Origin: Bifidobacterium pseudocatenulatum DSM 20438 = JCM 1200 = LMG 10505
GTDB lineage: Bacteria > Actinomycetota > Actinomycetes > Actinomycetales > Bifidobacteriaceae
Length of the DNA stretch: 64,000 bases
Reading direction: 5' to 3'
NCBI RefSeq assembly: GCF_001025215.1
Contig: NZ_AP012330.1
Span: forward strand, 992,001 to 1,056,000
The translations under genes were made by a program, and so were the position numbers. The notes under the pieces were generated by a model, which made no database searches, was not told where the DNA came from, and worked only from the letters and a program-made list of their open reading frames with translations. Of this stretch, positions 1 to 9,056 are shown piece by piece (position 1 is the stretch's first letter; each line of letters begins with the position of its first letter).

Positions 1-9
1 GTTCAGCGA

Positions 10-3000
10 ATGAATCGGCCGGCTAGCCGTGCGGTGGCCATAGGCGTCGCCGCCGCCATGGCGTGCGCCACCTTGGTGGCGGTACCGCATATGGCTCAGG
101 CTCAGCCCGAGGCGCAAACGAATGCGAAGAAAGACGTGCAGGTCATCGCCTTCCAGCAGACATGGAACACGGTCGCCAAGGAATGCACGAGCACATACGG
201 TCCGGAAGGCGTGGCATACGTCGAGGTGTCGCCGCCGCAGGAATCCATCCAAGGCACGCAATGGTGGACGTCCTACCAGCCGGTAAGCTACAAGCTCGAT
301 TCCAAGCTCGGCACGGAAGCCGAATTCAAAAACATGATCAAGCAGTGCAATGCCGTCGGCGTTGACATCATCGCCTACGTTGTGCTGAACCAGACCACCG
401 GTGCCGACGTGGCCGACGGCAAGCAGACCGGCGTCGCAGGAACCGAATACAACGGTTCGACCGGCGACTACCCGGGATTTGCCACCGAACAGTATCCGGA
501 AGGCATCACGGCCTCCGACTTCCACAGCTGCTCCAAGAACATCTCCAACTACGCCAACCAGCAGGAAGTCCAGGAATGCCGCCTGAGCTCCATGTGGGAC
601 TTCGACTCCGAGAGCGAAAAGGTCCAGGATATTCAATCTGACTATCTTGCCGCCCTGTGGAATGCTGGTGTTCGCGGCTTCCGTATGGATGCCGTCAAGC
701 ACATCCACACGGACAGCATGAGGGCCATCAAGGAGAAGTTCGCAAAGAAGATCGGCGTGAATGCCGACAGCATCTACTGGATCCAGGAGGTCATCGGGAA
801 CTCCTCCGAAGCCGCGGGCATCCAGCCGAGCAACTACGTGCAAAACGGCACGGTGACCGAATTCGGCTTCAAGTCCGAAATGAACCAGACCTTCAAAGAC
901 AAGATCGCAAACCTCAAGGGACTTAATGAGCGGTTGAGCAAGGATCTCGCCTCCGAAGACGCCAACGTGTTCGTCACCAACTGGGACACCGCGCGCAACG
1001 AGGGCGCCCTGACCTACAAGGACGGTGCCAAGTATCAGCTGGCCAACGCATTCATGCTTGCCTACGACTACGGCACGCCGCGTCTGCTTTCCGACTACAA
1101 GTGGGATGAGAACGACAACGGCGCACCGGGAGCCACCGCCACATCCGTTCCGGACGTGAATATGGACGAGGTCTGTTCCACCAACAGCTCCGACTGGAAC
1201 TGCGAGCAGCGCTGGACCTCCACCCGAGGCATGATCGCCTTCCGCAACTACGTCAACGGCACCAAGGTCGCCGACTGGCAGGATGACGGCGGCGACAACA
1301 TCGCCTTCTCCCGCGGGGATAAGGGCTTCATCGCCATCAACAACGGCAAGACCGACAAGGACGCCTCCTACACGACATCGCTCGCCGACGGCGAATACTG
1401 CAACGTGTACGCCACCATGGACTGCTCCCAGACTGTAAGCGTCAAGAACGGCAAGGTCGAGACCACGGTACCGGCGCATTCCGCCATCGCACTGTATGCA
1501 GGCGCCACCAAGGACAGCCACCCGGCATCCAGCGTGGCCAACGACCCGTCCGATCCTGACGTGAACCAGGAAGGGGACGAGACCCTGCCCGACGACAGAA
1601 GCGTCACCATCTACTACAAGCCCGCCGATTCCAGCTGGAAGAGCCCGAAGGTCCACTACGGTCTTGGCGATGACTGGAACCAGCCGGAAGCCGACATGAC
1701 CCTCGACGAGCAGGGGTACTATCGCGCCACCATCGACACCAGGGGCAAGAAGATCGACTTCGTGTTTCACGATACCGGCACCGACCAGTGGGAGAACCCG
1801 AAGGGCGGCGGCAACTACCACGCCAACGCGGGCATCACGCACGTGGGTGTGGCCGATCAGGCCGCGACCGTGGGTAATCCGGAATCCGTCAACGGCCAGA
1901 CCCGACTCGTCGTGCACTACAAGCCAGCCAGCGATTCCGATAATCGCGGCGTGTACGTGTGGGGCACAGACGCTGGCGGCTCGAGCCTCTCGGCAGTCAA
2001 CCATCCCTTCACCGGAGCTGACTGCTGGGGCAAGGTGGCTACGTTGACCTTCGGCGGCAAGTTTGACAAGTTCGGCTTCATCGTCACCACCGCAGACTGG
2101 AACAAGTACGGTGGCGACCGTAGCGCCACGGTGAACGCCGACGGCACAGCCGAAGTGTGGATCGACGGCACCAAATATGAGGATCAAGGCGAATCGACCA
2201 CCGTCGAAACCCTCGACTCCGCTCCGAGCGACTACGAATGCAAGGCCAACACCGTTACCGTGAAGGTCCACTACAACCGTGATGACGGCCTGTACTACAA
2301 CGCCGAAGACACCTCGGTCACCGTTCCCCAGTGGGACATCTGGACCTGGGCTTCCAATTGGAACGGCGGAGCCGCCACCTTCACCACCCACGATGACTGG
2401 GGCGAGGTCGCGGAATACTCCTTCACCAACTACACCTACTACAACGTCGACGGAGCCTCCGACATCGGCATGCTGCGCCGTTACGGAAAGGATGCGTGGA
2501 AGGCCAAGGATCCGGATGACGCCGATTACAAGATCCCGTCAAACGCCTTGGTGTTCAACGAATCGGACGGCACCGCATCGGCCGAAGTGTGGCTGATGGG
2601 CGGCGACGCCACCGTGTATTCCTCACGTCCATCGTTGGGAGCGTCCATGAAGTCTGTTGAAATCTCCGACGTCAACAAGCTGACCGCAAGACTGTCCAAA
2701 AAGGTCACTTCGGATGAGCTTGAAGGCAAGGTCTCCGTCACTGACGCCGACGGCAAGGCTGTAGATGTCAAGAACATCAAGACCGACGGCACCAAGGTGA
2801 TCATCACCACGGCCAAGGATCTTGACATGCGAGGCAAGTACACCGTCGAAGTCAAGGGCTTCGGTTCGCAGGACGCCATCGCGGGCTCGGTGGTGCGTAC
2901 GGATGCCTTCGACAAGAAGTACGCCTATGACGGCGACGATCTGGGCGCCACTTACACGAGCGCGAAGACCGGATTCAAGGTGTGGGCTCCAACCGCCACC

Positions 3001-5253
3001 AAGGTTGAGCTTGTCACCTACCAGTCCGACGATGTGAATGCCGAAGTCGACAAGACCGTCGACATGGCCTCTGAAGACAAGGGTGTGTGGAGCGCCCTGG
3101 TGAAGAACCTTGCTAGCGGCACGGCCTACTCCTACAAGCTCACCTTCGCGGACGGCACGGTGAACGTCTCCGCCGACCCGTACGCGACCGCTGCGGTCGC
3201 CAACGGCGAACGTTCCGTGGTGCTCTCCAGCGAAGACATGGGCTCCGCAGGCGACCGCATGCCGGAATTCGGCAAGACCACTGACGCCACCATCGCCGAA
3301 ATGAACATCCGCGACTTCTCCATCAACCCGAATTCCGGAATCTCCGCCGACAAGCGGGGCAAGTATCTGGGTGTTGTGGAATCCGGAACGAAGACGGCGA
3401 ACGGCGCCACCTCCGGTCTTGACTATCTCAAGCAGTTGGGCGTCAGCCACGTGCAGATCATGCCGATGTACGACTACGGTTCCGTTGATGAGATCGGCGA
3501 TCTGAGCTACAACGCGCAAGGTGCGCAGAACTGGGGCTACGATCCGGAGAACTACAACGTGCCGGAAGGCTCGTATTCCTCCGATCCATCCGACCCCGCC
3601 TCTCGCGTCACCGAAATGAAGCAGATGGTCAAGGGACTGCACGAGAACGACATTCGCGTGATCATGGATGTGGTGTACAACCACGTCTACAATGCCGCCA
3701 ACCACTCGTTCAACAAGACCGTTCCCGGCTACTACTTCCGTTATGATGACAACGGTTCCCTGGTCAACAACTCCGGCTGCGGCAACGATACGGCCTCCGA
3801 GCGCAAGATGATGCGCAAGTACATCGTCGATTCGGTGACGTATTGGGCGAAGAACTACAACGTCGACGGCTTCCGATTCGATCTCATGGGTCTGATCGAC
3901 ACCGAAACGATGAAGGAAGTGCGTGCAGCGCTCGACGAGATCGACCCGTCCATCATCATCCTCGGCGAAGGCTGGGATATGAACACCACCATGGACGAGG
4001 GCGAGATGACCATCCAGCCGAACGCGTACCAAGTCGCGTCCGACGGCACGAACAACGGCATCGCGTTCTTCAACGATTCCGTGCGTGACGGCTTGAAGGG
4101 ATCCGTGTTCTCCGACACCGACACCGGTTTCGTTTCCGGCAAGGCCGACCAGGAGAGCCTGATCGCCCACAACGTGCTCGGCTGCCAGTACGACGAGAAC
4201 GCGACCACGACCTGCTGGAACGGCAACGCGCAGGATCACTACGCCGATGCCGGACAGGTGGTCAACTATGCCGAAATCCACGACAACATGACCCTGTACG
4301 ACAAGCTCAGGAAGTCCGTCCCGACGGATGACGACGCCACGACCGTGGCACGTGCCAAGCTTGCCGACTCCGTCGTGTATCTGTCGGAAGGCATCCCCGC
4401 GATCCAGCTCGGCCAAGAGTTCCTGCGCACCAAGGGCGGAGACGGCAACAGCTACAACACGGGCGACGCGGTGAACGCCATCGATTGGGACCGCACCACC
4501 CAGTACGCCGATTCCGTCGACTACGTCAAGGGCCTGATCAAGCTGCGCAAGCAGATCAACGCGCTGCGTCTGACCGACTACAACGACATCAACGCCAACG
4601 TGACGATGCTCAAGTCCGCTGACGGCGTCGTGGCCTACCAGGCCGAGCAGTCCGACGGCACCTACGTGGTGATCTTCAACGCCAACGCAGACAAGACCGC
4701 GATCGAAGGCTTGGCAAACGGCTCCTACCAAGTGCTTGCAGCCGACGGCAAGGTCTACTCCGATGATGCTATCGCCAATGTCGATCTCGCCGAAGGGGCC
4801 TCGTACGAAGCGGGCGCACTGTCTGCCACTGTGCTGAAACTCGACAGCAGCACCAAGCCCGATACCGACAGCGCGCCTGTCATCAAGGGTCTGGTGGCTT
4901 CCGACAGCGTGACTCTGGGATCAAAGTTCGATCCGATGTCCGGCGTCAGCGCATGGGATGAGGTTGACGGCGATCTGACCGACAAGATCACGGTCGAAGG
5001 TTCGGTCGATACCTCTAAGGAAGGCGAATACACGCTCGTGTACTCGGTGACCAACAGCAGGGGCAAGACCGCCACCTTCACGCGCACGGTAACCGTGCGC
5101 AAACCCGCGGTCCAGCCAGCTTCCGACAAGAAGAGCGATGCTGTGCAAAGCCCGAATACTGGTTCCGCCATCACCGGTTTCGCACTGGCCGCGGTGGCTC
5201 TTGCCATCGCATCCGTGTTCGCGTTCGCGGCCTCCCGCAGAAAGGAGGACTGA
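10..5253 (+). CDS. apuB: Secreted, wall-anchored amylopullulanase (GH13 alpha-amylase + starch-binding modules + type I pullulanase)
   Basis: Extracellular enzyme that cuts alpha-1,6 and probably alpha-1,4 bonds of starch, glycogen and pullulan. Order of parts: signal peptide (about 1-32), alpha-amylase-type GH13 domain (43-500), three starch-binding modules of CBM25/26 and CBM41 type (about 530-870), CBM48-like domain (about 985-1090, TGFKVWAPTATKV), pullulanase catalytic domain with NWGYDP near 1175, DVVYNH 1220-1225, GFRFD (nucleophile D1291), GEGWD (acid E1320) and HDN (D1425), a DUF5011-like Ig domain, then a sorting signal SPNTG (1714-1718), a membrane segment and the tail RRKED. The pullulanase half has all its catalytic motifs. 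The amylase half keeps D227, E260 and D326 but has lost three usually invariant subsite -1 residues (see findings). The frame is open to the left edge, so the start could lie upstream; the ATG used is followed directly by a good signal peptide. A strong terminator follows. Confidence 0.93.
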   Translation: MNRPASRAVAIGVAAAMACATLVAVPHMAQAQPEAQTNAKKDVQVIAFQQTWNTVAKECTSTYGPEGVAYVEVSPPQESIQGTQWWTSYQPVSYKLDSKLGTEAEFKNMIKQCNAVGVDIIAYVVLNQTTGADVADGKQTGVAGTEYNGSTGDYPGFATEQYPEGITASDFHSCSKNISNYANQQEVQECRLSSMWDFDSESEKVQDIQSDYLAALWNAGVRGFRMDAVKHIHTDSMRAIKEKFAKKIGVNADSIYWIQEVIGNSSEAAGIQPSNYVQNGTVTEFGFKSEMNQTFKDKIANLKGLNERLSKDLASEDANVFVTNWDTARNEGALTYKDGAKYQLANAFMLAYDYGTPRLLSDYKWDENDNGAPGATATSVPDVNMDEVCSTNSSDWNCEQRWTSTRGMIAFRNYVNGTKVADWQDDGGDNIAFSRGDKGFIAINNGKTDKDASYTTSLADGEYCNVYATMDCSQTVSVKNGKVETTVPAHSAIALYAGATKDSHPASSVANDPSDPDVNQEGDETLPDDRSVTIYYKPADSSWKSPKVHYGLGDDWNQPEADMTLDEQGYYRATIDTRGKKIDFVFHDTGTDQWENPKGGGNYHANAGITHVGVADQAATVGNPESVNGQTRLVVHYKPASDSDNRGVYVWGTDAGGSSLSAVNHPFTGADCWGKVATLTFGGKFDKFGFIVTTADWNKYGGDRSATVNADGTAEVWIDGTKYEDQGESTTVETLDSAPSDYECKANTVTVKVHYNRDDGLYYNAEDTSVTVPQWDIWTWASNWNGGAATFTTHDDWGEVAEYSFTNYTYYNVDGASDIGMLRRYGKDAWKAKDPDDADYKIPSNALVFNESDGTASAEVWLMGGDATVYSSRPSLGASMKSVEISDVNKLTARLSKKVTSDELEGKVSVTDADGKAVDVKNIKTDGTKVIITTAKDLDMRGKYTVEVKGFGSQDAIAGSVVRTDAFDKKYAYDGDDLGATYTSAKTGFKVWAPTATKVELVTYQSDDVNAEVDKTVDMASEDKGVWSALVKNLASGTAYSYKLTFADGTVNVSADPYATAAVANGERSVVLSSEDMGSAGDRMPEFGKTTDATIAEMNIRDFSINPNSGISADKRGKYLGVVESGTKTANGATSGLDYLKQLGVSHVQIMPMYDYGSVDEIGDLSYNAQGAQNWGYDPENYNVPEGSYSSDPSDPASRVTEMKQMVKGLHENDIRVIMDVVYNHVYNAANHSFNKTVPGYYFRYDDNGSLVNNSGCGNDTASERKMMRKYIVDSVTYWAKNYNVDGFRFDLMGLIDTETMKEVRAALDEIDPSIIILGEGWDMNTTMDEGEMTIQPNAYQVASDGTNNGIAFFNDSVRDGLKGSVFSDTDTGFVSGKADQESLIAHNVLGCQYDENATTTCWNGNAQDHYADAGQVVNYAEIHDNMTLYDKLRKSVPTDDDATTVARAKLADSVVYLSEGIPAIQLGQEFLRTKGGDGNSYNTGDAVNAIDWDRTTQYADSVDYVKGLIKLRKQINALRLTDYNDINANVTMLKSADGVVAYQAEQSDGTYVVIFNANADKTAIEGLANGSYQVLAADGKVYSDDAIANVDLAEGASYEAGALSATVLKLDSSTKPDTDSAPVIKGLVASDSVTLGSKFDPMSGVSAWDEVDGDLTDKITVEGSVDTSKEGEYTLVYSVTNSRGKTATFTRTVTVRKPAVQPASDKKSDAVQSPNTGSAITGFALAAVALAIASVFAFAASRRKED

Positions 5254-5298
5254 TCTCATAAGCCAATGATTGACTGAATGTATCTCCTATTCCTGCTA

Positions 5299-5335
5299 GG
5301 CGGGGCCATCAAGGCAATGATGGCCCCGCCTTTTT
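5299..5335 (+). terminator. Rho-independent terminator after the amylopullulanase gene
   Basis: A perfect 12-bp stem (5299-5310 with 5319-5330, GGCGGGGCCATC and its complement) is followed by five T. It separates the amylopullulanase gene from pyrG. Confidence 0.93.
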
Positions 5336-5385
5336 GTATTGAAGGAAACACGCCGCGTCTCATGCCGCTGATAGACTGAAGTTCC

Positions 5386-7047
5386 ATGGTTAGAAGACAA
5401 CATGGCAATTCTCAAGAGCACGTTACCAAGCATATTTTCGTCACCGGTGGCGTCGTTTCCTCTCTCGGCAAAGGCCTGACAGCCTCCTCCCTCGGCCGCC
5501 TGCTTCGTAGCCGCGGCATCAAGGTTTTGCAGCAGAAGCTCGATCCGTACATCAACGTGGATCCGGGCACGATGAATCCATTCCAGCATGGTGAAGTCTA
5601 TGTCACCGAAGACGGTGCCGAAACCGATCTCGACATCGGCCACTATGAGCGTTTCCTTGACGTGTACCTGAGCCAGAAGGCAAACGTCACCACCGGCCAG
5701 ATCTACCAGGAAGTGCTGCGCAAGGAACGCGCCGGCGAATACCTTGGACAATGCGTGCAGGTCATCCCGCACATCACCAACGAAATCAAGTCCCGCATGC
5801 GTGCGCAGGCGTCCGATGACGTCGACGTGATCATCACCGAAATCGGTGGCACCGTCGGCGACATCGAATCCCAGCCGTTCCTGGAGGCCGCGCGTGAGGT
5901 CCGCCGCGATCTGGGCGCCGAGAACTGCATGTTCGTGCACGTCTCCTTGGTACCGTACATTGCCGCCGCCCATGAGCTCAAGACCAAGCCGACCCAGCAC
6001 TCCGTCATGATGCTGCGTCAGCTGGGCATCTCCCCGGACGCGCTGGTGCTTCGTTCCGACCGCCCGCTGAACCAGTCCATCAAGGACAAGATCTCCCTGA
6101 TGTGCGACGTGGATTCCGAAGGCGTGGTCAACTGTGTGGACGCCCCGAGCATCTATGACGTGCCGAAGACCCTGTTCGACGAAGGCCTCGACGCCTATGT
6201 CGTGCGCGAGCTCGGCCTGCCGTTCCACGATGTCGATTGGGACGAGTGGGAGGACCTGCTGGAGCGTGTGCACCACCCGAAGCATGAGGTGAACATCGCC
6301 ATCGTCGGCAAGTACATCGATTTGCCGGATGCCTACCTGTCCGTCACTGAAGCCATCAAGGCCGGTGGTTTCGCCAACTATGCCAAGGTGAACGTCAAGT
6401 GGGTCGCCGCCGATAAGTGCGAGACCGAGGAGGGCGCGGCCGCCGCGCTCGACCAGGTCGACGGCATCGTCGTTCCCGGAGGCTTCGGCATCCGTGGCAT
6501 CGACGGCAAGATCGGTGCCCTGAAGTTCGCCCGTGAGAACAAGCTGCCGGCCCTCGGCCTGTGCCTCGGCCTGCAGTCCATGGTCATCGAATACGCCCGC
6601 CACGTCCTCGGCTTGGAGGACGCGAACTCCACCGAGTTCGAGCCCGATTGCGCGACCCCAGTCATCGCAACCATGGAGGAGCAGAAAGACATCGTCGCCG
6701 GCAATGGTGACATGGGACACACCATGCGTCTTGGCTCCTATCCGGCTGAGCTTGAAGAAGGTTCCATCGTCGCGGAACTGTACGGCACCACGCATGTCAC
6801 TGAACGTCATCGTCACCGTTACGAAGTGAACGTGGCATATAAGGACCGTCTGCGTGAAGCGGGTCTGCGCATTTCCGGCCAGAGTCCGGACGGCGAACTC
6901 ACCGAGTTCGTCGAGCTTCCTCGCGAGGTGCACCCGTTCTATGTGTCCACTCAGGCTCATCCTGAGTTCAAGTCCCGCCCGACCAAGCCGCACCCGCTGT
7001 TCGCAGGTCTGGTCAAGGCCGCTCTGGACCACCAGCAGGAGCGCTAA
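5386..7047 (+). CDS. pyrG: CTP synthase
   Basis: Makes CTP from UTP with ATP and glutamine, the last step of pyrimidine nucleotide synthesis, in the cytoplasm. The 553 residues show an N-terminal synthase domain ([20 protein letters not shown], then [13 protein letters not shown] and [11 protein letters not shown]) and a C-terminal class I glutamine amidotransferase domain with the nucleophile in LGLCLGLQ and the catalytic His-Glu in [13 protein letters not shown]. The length is normal for the family. The start ATG at 5386 gives a short N-terminal extension (MVRRQHG) as in other bifidobacterial PyrG. The gene stands alone, with a terminator before it and a structured intergenic region after it. 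Confidence 0.98.
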   Translation: MVRRQHGNSQEHVTKHIFVTGGVVSSLGKGLTASSLGRLLRSRGIKVLQQKLDPYINVDPGTMNPFQHGEVYVTEDGAETDLDIGHYERFLDVYLSQKANVTTGQIYQEVLRKERAGEYLGQCVQVIPHITNEIKSRMRAQASDDVDVIITEIGGTVGDIESQPFLEAAREVRRDLGAENCMFVHVSLVPYIAAAHELKTKPTQHSVMMLRQLGISPDALVLRSDRPLNQSIKDKISLMCDVDSEGVVNCVDAPSIYDVPKTLFDEGLDAYVVRELGLPFHDVDWDEWEDLLERVHHPKHEVNIAIVGKYIDLPDAYLSVTEAIKAGGFANYAKVNVKWVAADKCETEEGAAAALDQVDGIVVPGGFGIRGIDGKIGALKFARENKLPALGLCLGLQSMVIEYARHVLGLEDANSTEFEPDCATPVIATMEEQKDIVAGNGDMGHTMRLGSYPAELEEGSIVAELYGTTHVTERHRHRYEVNVAYKDRLREAGLRISGQSPDGELTEFVELPREVHPFYVSTQAHPEFKSRPTKPHPLFAGLVKAALDHQQER

Positions 7048-7081
7048 ATCGACGAATTGTGATTAACGTCGGATAACCCGA

Positions 7082-7129
7082 TATGCAACATGGTCATGAG
7101 TCCAAAGGAGTTCATGGCCATGTTGCATA
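7082..7129 (+). promoter_or_regulatory. Long hairpin upstream of the L,D-transpeptidase gene
   Basis: Bases 7082-7093 (TATGCAACATGG) pair perfectly with 7118-7129, and pairing continues inward through 7094-7100 with 7111-7117 using two G-T pairs, giving about 19 bp around a 10-base loop TCCAAAGGAG. No T-run follows, so it is not a typical terminator of pyrG. The loop exposes a Shine-Dalgarno-like AAAGGAG, and the right arm contains the ATG of a small open frame. Confidence 0.6.
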
Positions 7130-7197
7130 ATAAGGGCTTGGCCTTGAATTATCAACAAGACGTATTCGTAATGAAAAACCTTTACGAGGGAGCATGA
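7114..7197 (+). CDS. Possible 27-residue leader peptide overlapping the L,D-transpeptidase start
   Basis: A short frame runs from ATG 7114 (or ATG 7120, two codons later) to TGA 7195-7197. AAAGGAG at 7104-7110 is 3 bases from the first ATG and 9 from the second, which makes the second the better placed start (25 residues). The peptide begins MAMLHNKGLAL and ends KNLYEGA. Its stop overlaps the ATG of the next gene as ATGA, the arrangement expected for translational coupling. The ribosome-binding site lies in the loop of the hairpin at 7082-7129. I recognise no family, and a chance frame cannot be excluded. Confidence 0.35.
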   Translation: MAMLHNKGLALNYQQDVFVMKNLYEGA

Positions 7198-8876
7198 GCT
7201 TGAACGATATGGATTCTCCGGAAAGCGGCAACGGTAAGTTCGCCTTCCCGAACATGGGCGATGAACCAAAAGTCATCTCGCAGGTGAGCTTGGATTCGTT
7301 TGCCGAAACGGCCGATTCCATTGATGATGGTGCAGCGTTGACTGTGAATGCCAGCAAGAAGCGCCACCTGTTGTGGCTGTGGATTGTTCTTGCGGTGATG
7401 CTTCTTCTCGGTGCCGTGGCCGGCGGCGGATACTGGTTCTTCCAGTCACATGCGTTGCCAGGTGTCACGCTCTGGGGCAAGTCCATGACAGGACAATCCC
7501 GAGATCATATCATCCAAGAGATTTCCGATACGGCGGAATCATTAACGGTTCCCGTTTCCTATGAGGGAACGAGCAAGAAAGTCACGTTGAAGGATCTTGG
7601 CGTCGCCATTGACGCGGAATCCATCGCCGAAAATGTGATGAACGCGAAACGTGACGATTCCTTCTTTCAGAAGTATGCATTCTGGACCCGTGAGGATGTC
7701 GACGTCGAGTCTTTCGATGATTCTCGAGTCAGCGCCCAGACGGTAGGTGACATGTTGGGAGTGCAGTCCGTGTCCGCCACCAACCCGTCGCTACAGCTCA
7801 ACGCGGATGGTACCGCTTTCGATGTGACGCCAGGTCAGCAGGGGACTGGTATCGATGTGACGGATATCGTCAAAGAAGCCAAGAACGTGCTTGAGTCCTT
7901 TGGCAAGCAGACCGCTCAAATGGTGACTCTTAAAAATAAGGTTACTGATCCCGCCATCACGGATGACCAAGCCAACGAGGCCAAGGCTTCTGCTGACGCG
8001 TGGATAGCGAAGCCGGTGGCTATCAAGATCGGCGACCATAAAGTGGCGGAATTCGGTGCGCAGTCCATTGCATCGGCCATCACGCTTGGACCGGATAGTG
8101 AGAAGCTCGGCGATAATCAAACCCGAAATGGCTCTTTGATTATCGATGGTGACAAATTGCAGCAATACTATAACGATTCCATCAAATCGAACTTCCATGC
8201 TGATCGAGTTGACGGTGATGTCATCGTTAATAGTGTCGGTGATGTGCTGCAAACCAATGTAGCTGGGCATGATGGTATAACCGTTACTGATGGTAGCGAC
8301 ACCAATGTTGGCCGTGATGCCGCTGAGGCGTTTGCCAAGGGTTCTGATTCAGTAAGTATTCAAGGCACTTGCGACCCACAGAATGAGAAAAAAACCACGC
8401 GTACCGTGGTAGTCAGCTTGTCTTCGCATACCGTTACAGCCATTGAAAATGGGCAGACCGTCCGTGTCATGCATATGTCTGCCGGTCAGGGCAATGATTA
8501 TCAGACGGGCCAGTGCCAGCCGAGCGGCGACTTGTGCACGCCAACCTACTGCGATCCGAACTCCTACGACAACTGCACGCCTGACGGTGACTTCAAAGTG
8601 TGGCTCAAGTACCAGTCCCAAGATATGAGCGGCACCCTTACCCTATCGGATGGAAACACCGAGAAGTGGGATGTCAAGGATGTTGGATTCGTCAACTATT
8701 TCTCGAAAACAGGTTGCGCGATTCATCGCATCGCCACTCAAAGTGCGTTTAACGACAGCAGTATTCAGGCTATGGGGAAGAACACGTCCCATGGTTGCGT
8801 CGGCGTCGGCTGGGATCAGGCTGAATGGTTCTACAATTGGTGCCTGATGGGAACGACGGTTCACGTTCAGGCCTGA
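7194..8876 (+). CDS. Membrane-anchored L,D-transpeptidase (YkuD domain)
   Basis: Cell-wall enzyme expected to make 3-3 cross-links or attach groups to peptidoglycan. A cytoplasmic N-terminus of about 60 residues is followed by one membrane segment (LLWLWIVLAVMLLLGAVAGG), then two peptidoglycan-binding-like repeats (about 85-370) and the YkuD catalytic domain (about 400-560). The active-site motif is SHGCVGV with H533 and C535. Between two strands of the catalytic domain there is an unusual cysteine-rich insert (GQCQPSGDLCTPTYCDPNSY and a further Cys), probably disulfide-bonded outside the cell. GAGGGA just before the ATG can act as ribosome-binding site. The paired PG-binding repeats plus YkuD make this the actinobacterial type. 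Confidence 0.9.
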   Translation: MSLNDMDSPESGNGKFAFPNMGDEPKVISQVSLDSFAETADSIDDGAALTVNASKKRHLLWLWIVLAVMLLLGAVAGGGYWFFQSHALPGVTLWGKSMTGQSRDHIIQEISDTAESLTVPVSYEGTSKKVTLKDLGVAIDAESIAENVMNAKRDDSFFQKYAFWTREDVDVESFDDSRVSAQTVGDMLGVQSVSATNPSLQLNADGTAFDVTPGQQGTGIDVTDIVKEAKNVLESFGKQTAQMVTLKNKVTDPAITDDQANEAKASADAWIAKPVAIKIGDHKVAEFGAQSIASAITLGPDSEKLGDNQTRNGSLIIDGDKLQQYYNDSIKSNFHADRVDGDVIVNSVGDVLQTNVAGHDGITVTDGSDTNVGRDAAEAFAKGSDSVSIQGTCDPQNEKKTTRTVVVSLSSHTVTAIENGQTVRVMHMSAGQGNDYQTGQCQPSGDLCTPTYCDPNSYDNCTPDGDFKVWLKYQSQDMSGTLTLSDGNTEKWDVKDVGFVNYFSKTGCAIHRIATQSAFNDSSIQAMGKNTSHGCVGVGWDQAEWFYNWCLMGTTVHVQA

Positions 8877-8902
8877 TATGCGGGCTAACGGCAGAAAGAC
8901 GC

Positions 8903-8937
8903 AAAGGCGGAAGACTGAATGTTCGGTTTCCGCCTTT
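8903..8937 (+). terminator. Probable terminator after the L,D-transpeptidase gene
   Basis: AAAGGCGGAA (8903-8912) pairs with 8928-8937; the T-run is short (three T inside the stem end). Confidence 0.6.
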
Positions 8938-9056
8938 ACGCTATGTAAGATAAATCACGACAAATCATTGCCGAATAGCGAAAGGGGCGCTAGTGTTTAG
9001 CCCCACGTTCTGTTAGGTTGTCATAGGTACAAACGAGTGATTGGAGGCAGCGTACG

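Noticed and set aside
2623..4731. 702-codon open frame on the minus strand inside the amylopullulanase gene
   Set aside because: Mirror frame produced by GC-rich codon bias; composition is dominated by Val, Gly, His and Asp, there is no domain, and it covers intact catalytic motifs on the plus strand.
5296..7032. 578-codon open frame antisense to pyrG
   Set aside because: Same codon-bias artefact; begins and ends within pyrG flanks and has no ribosome-binding site.
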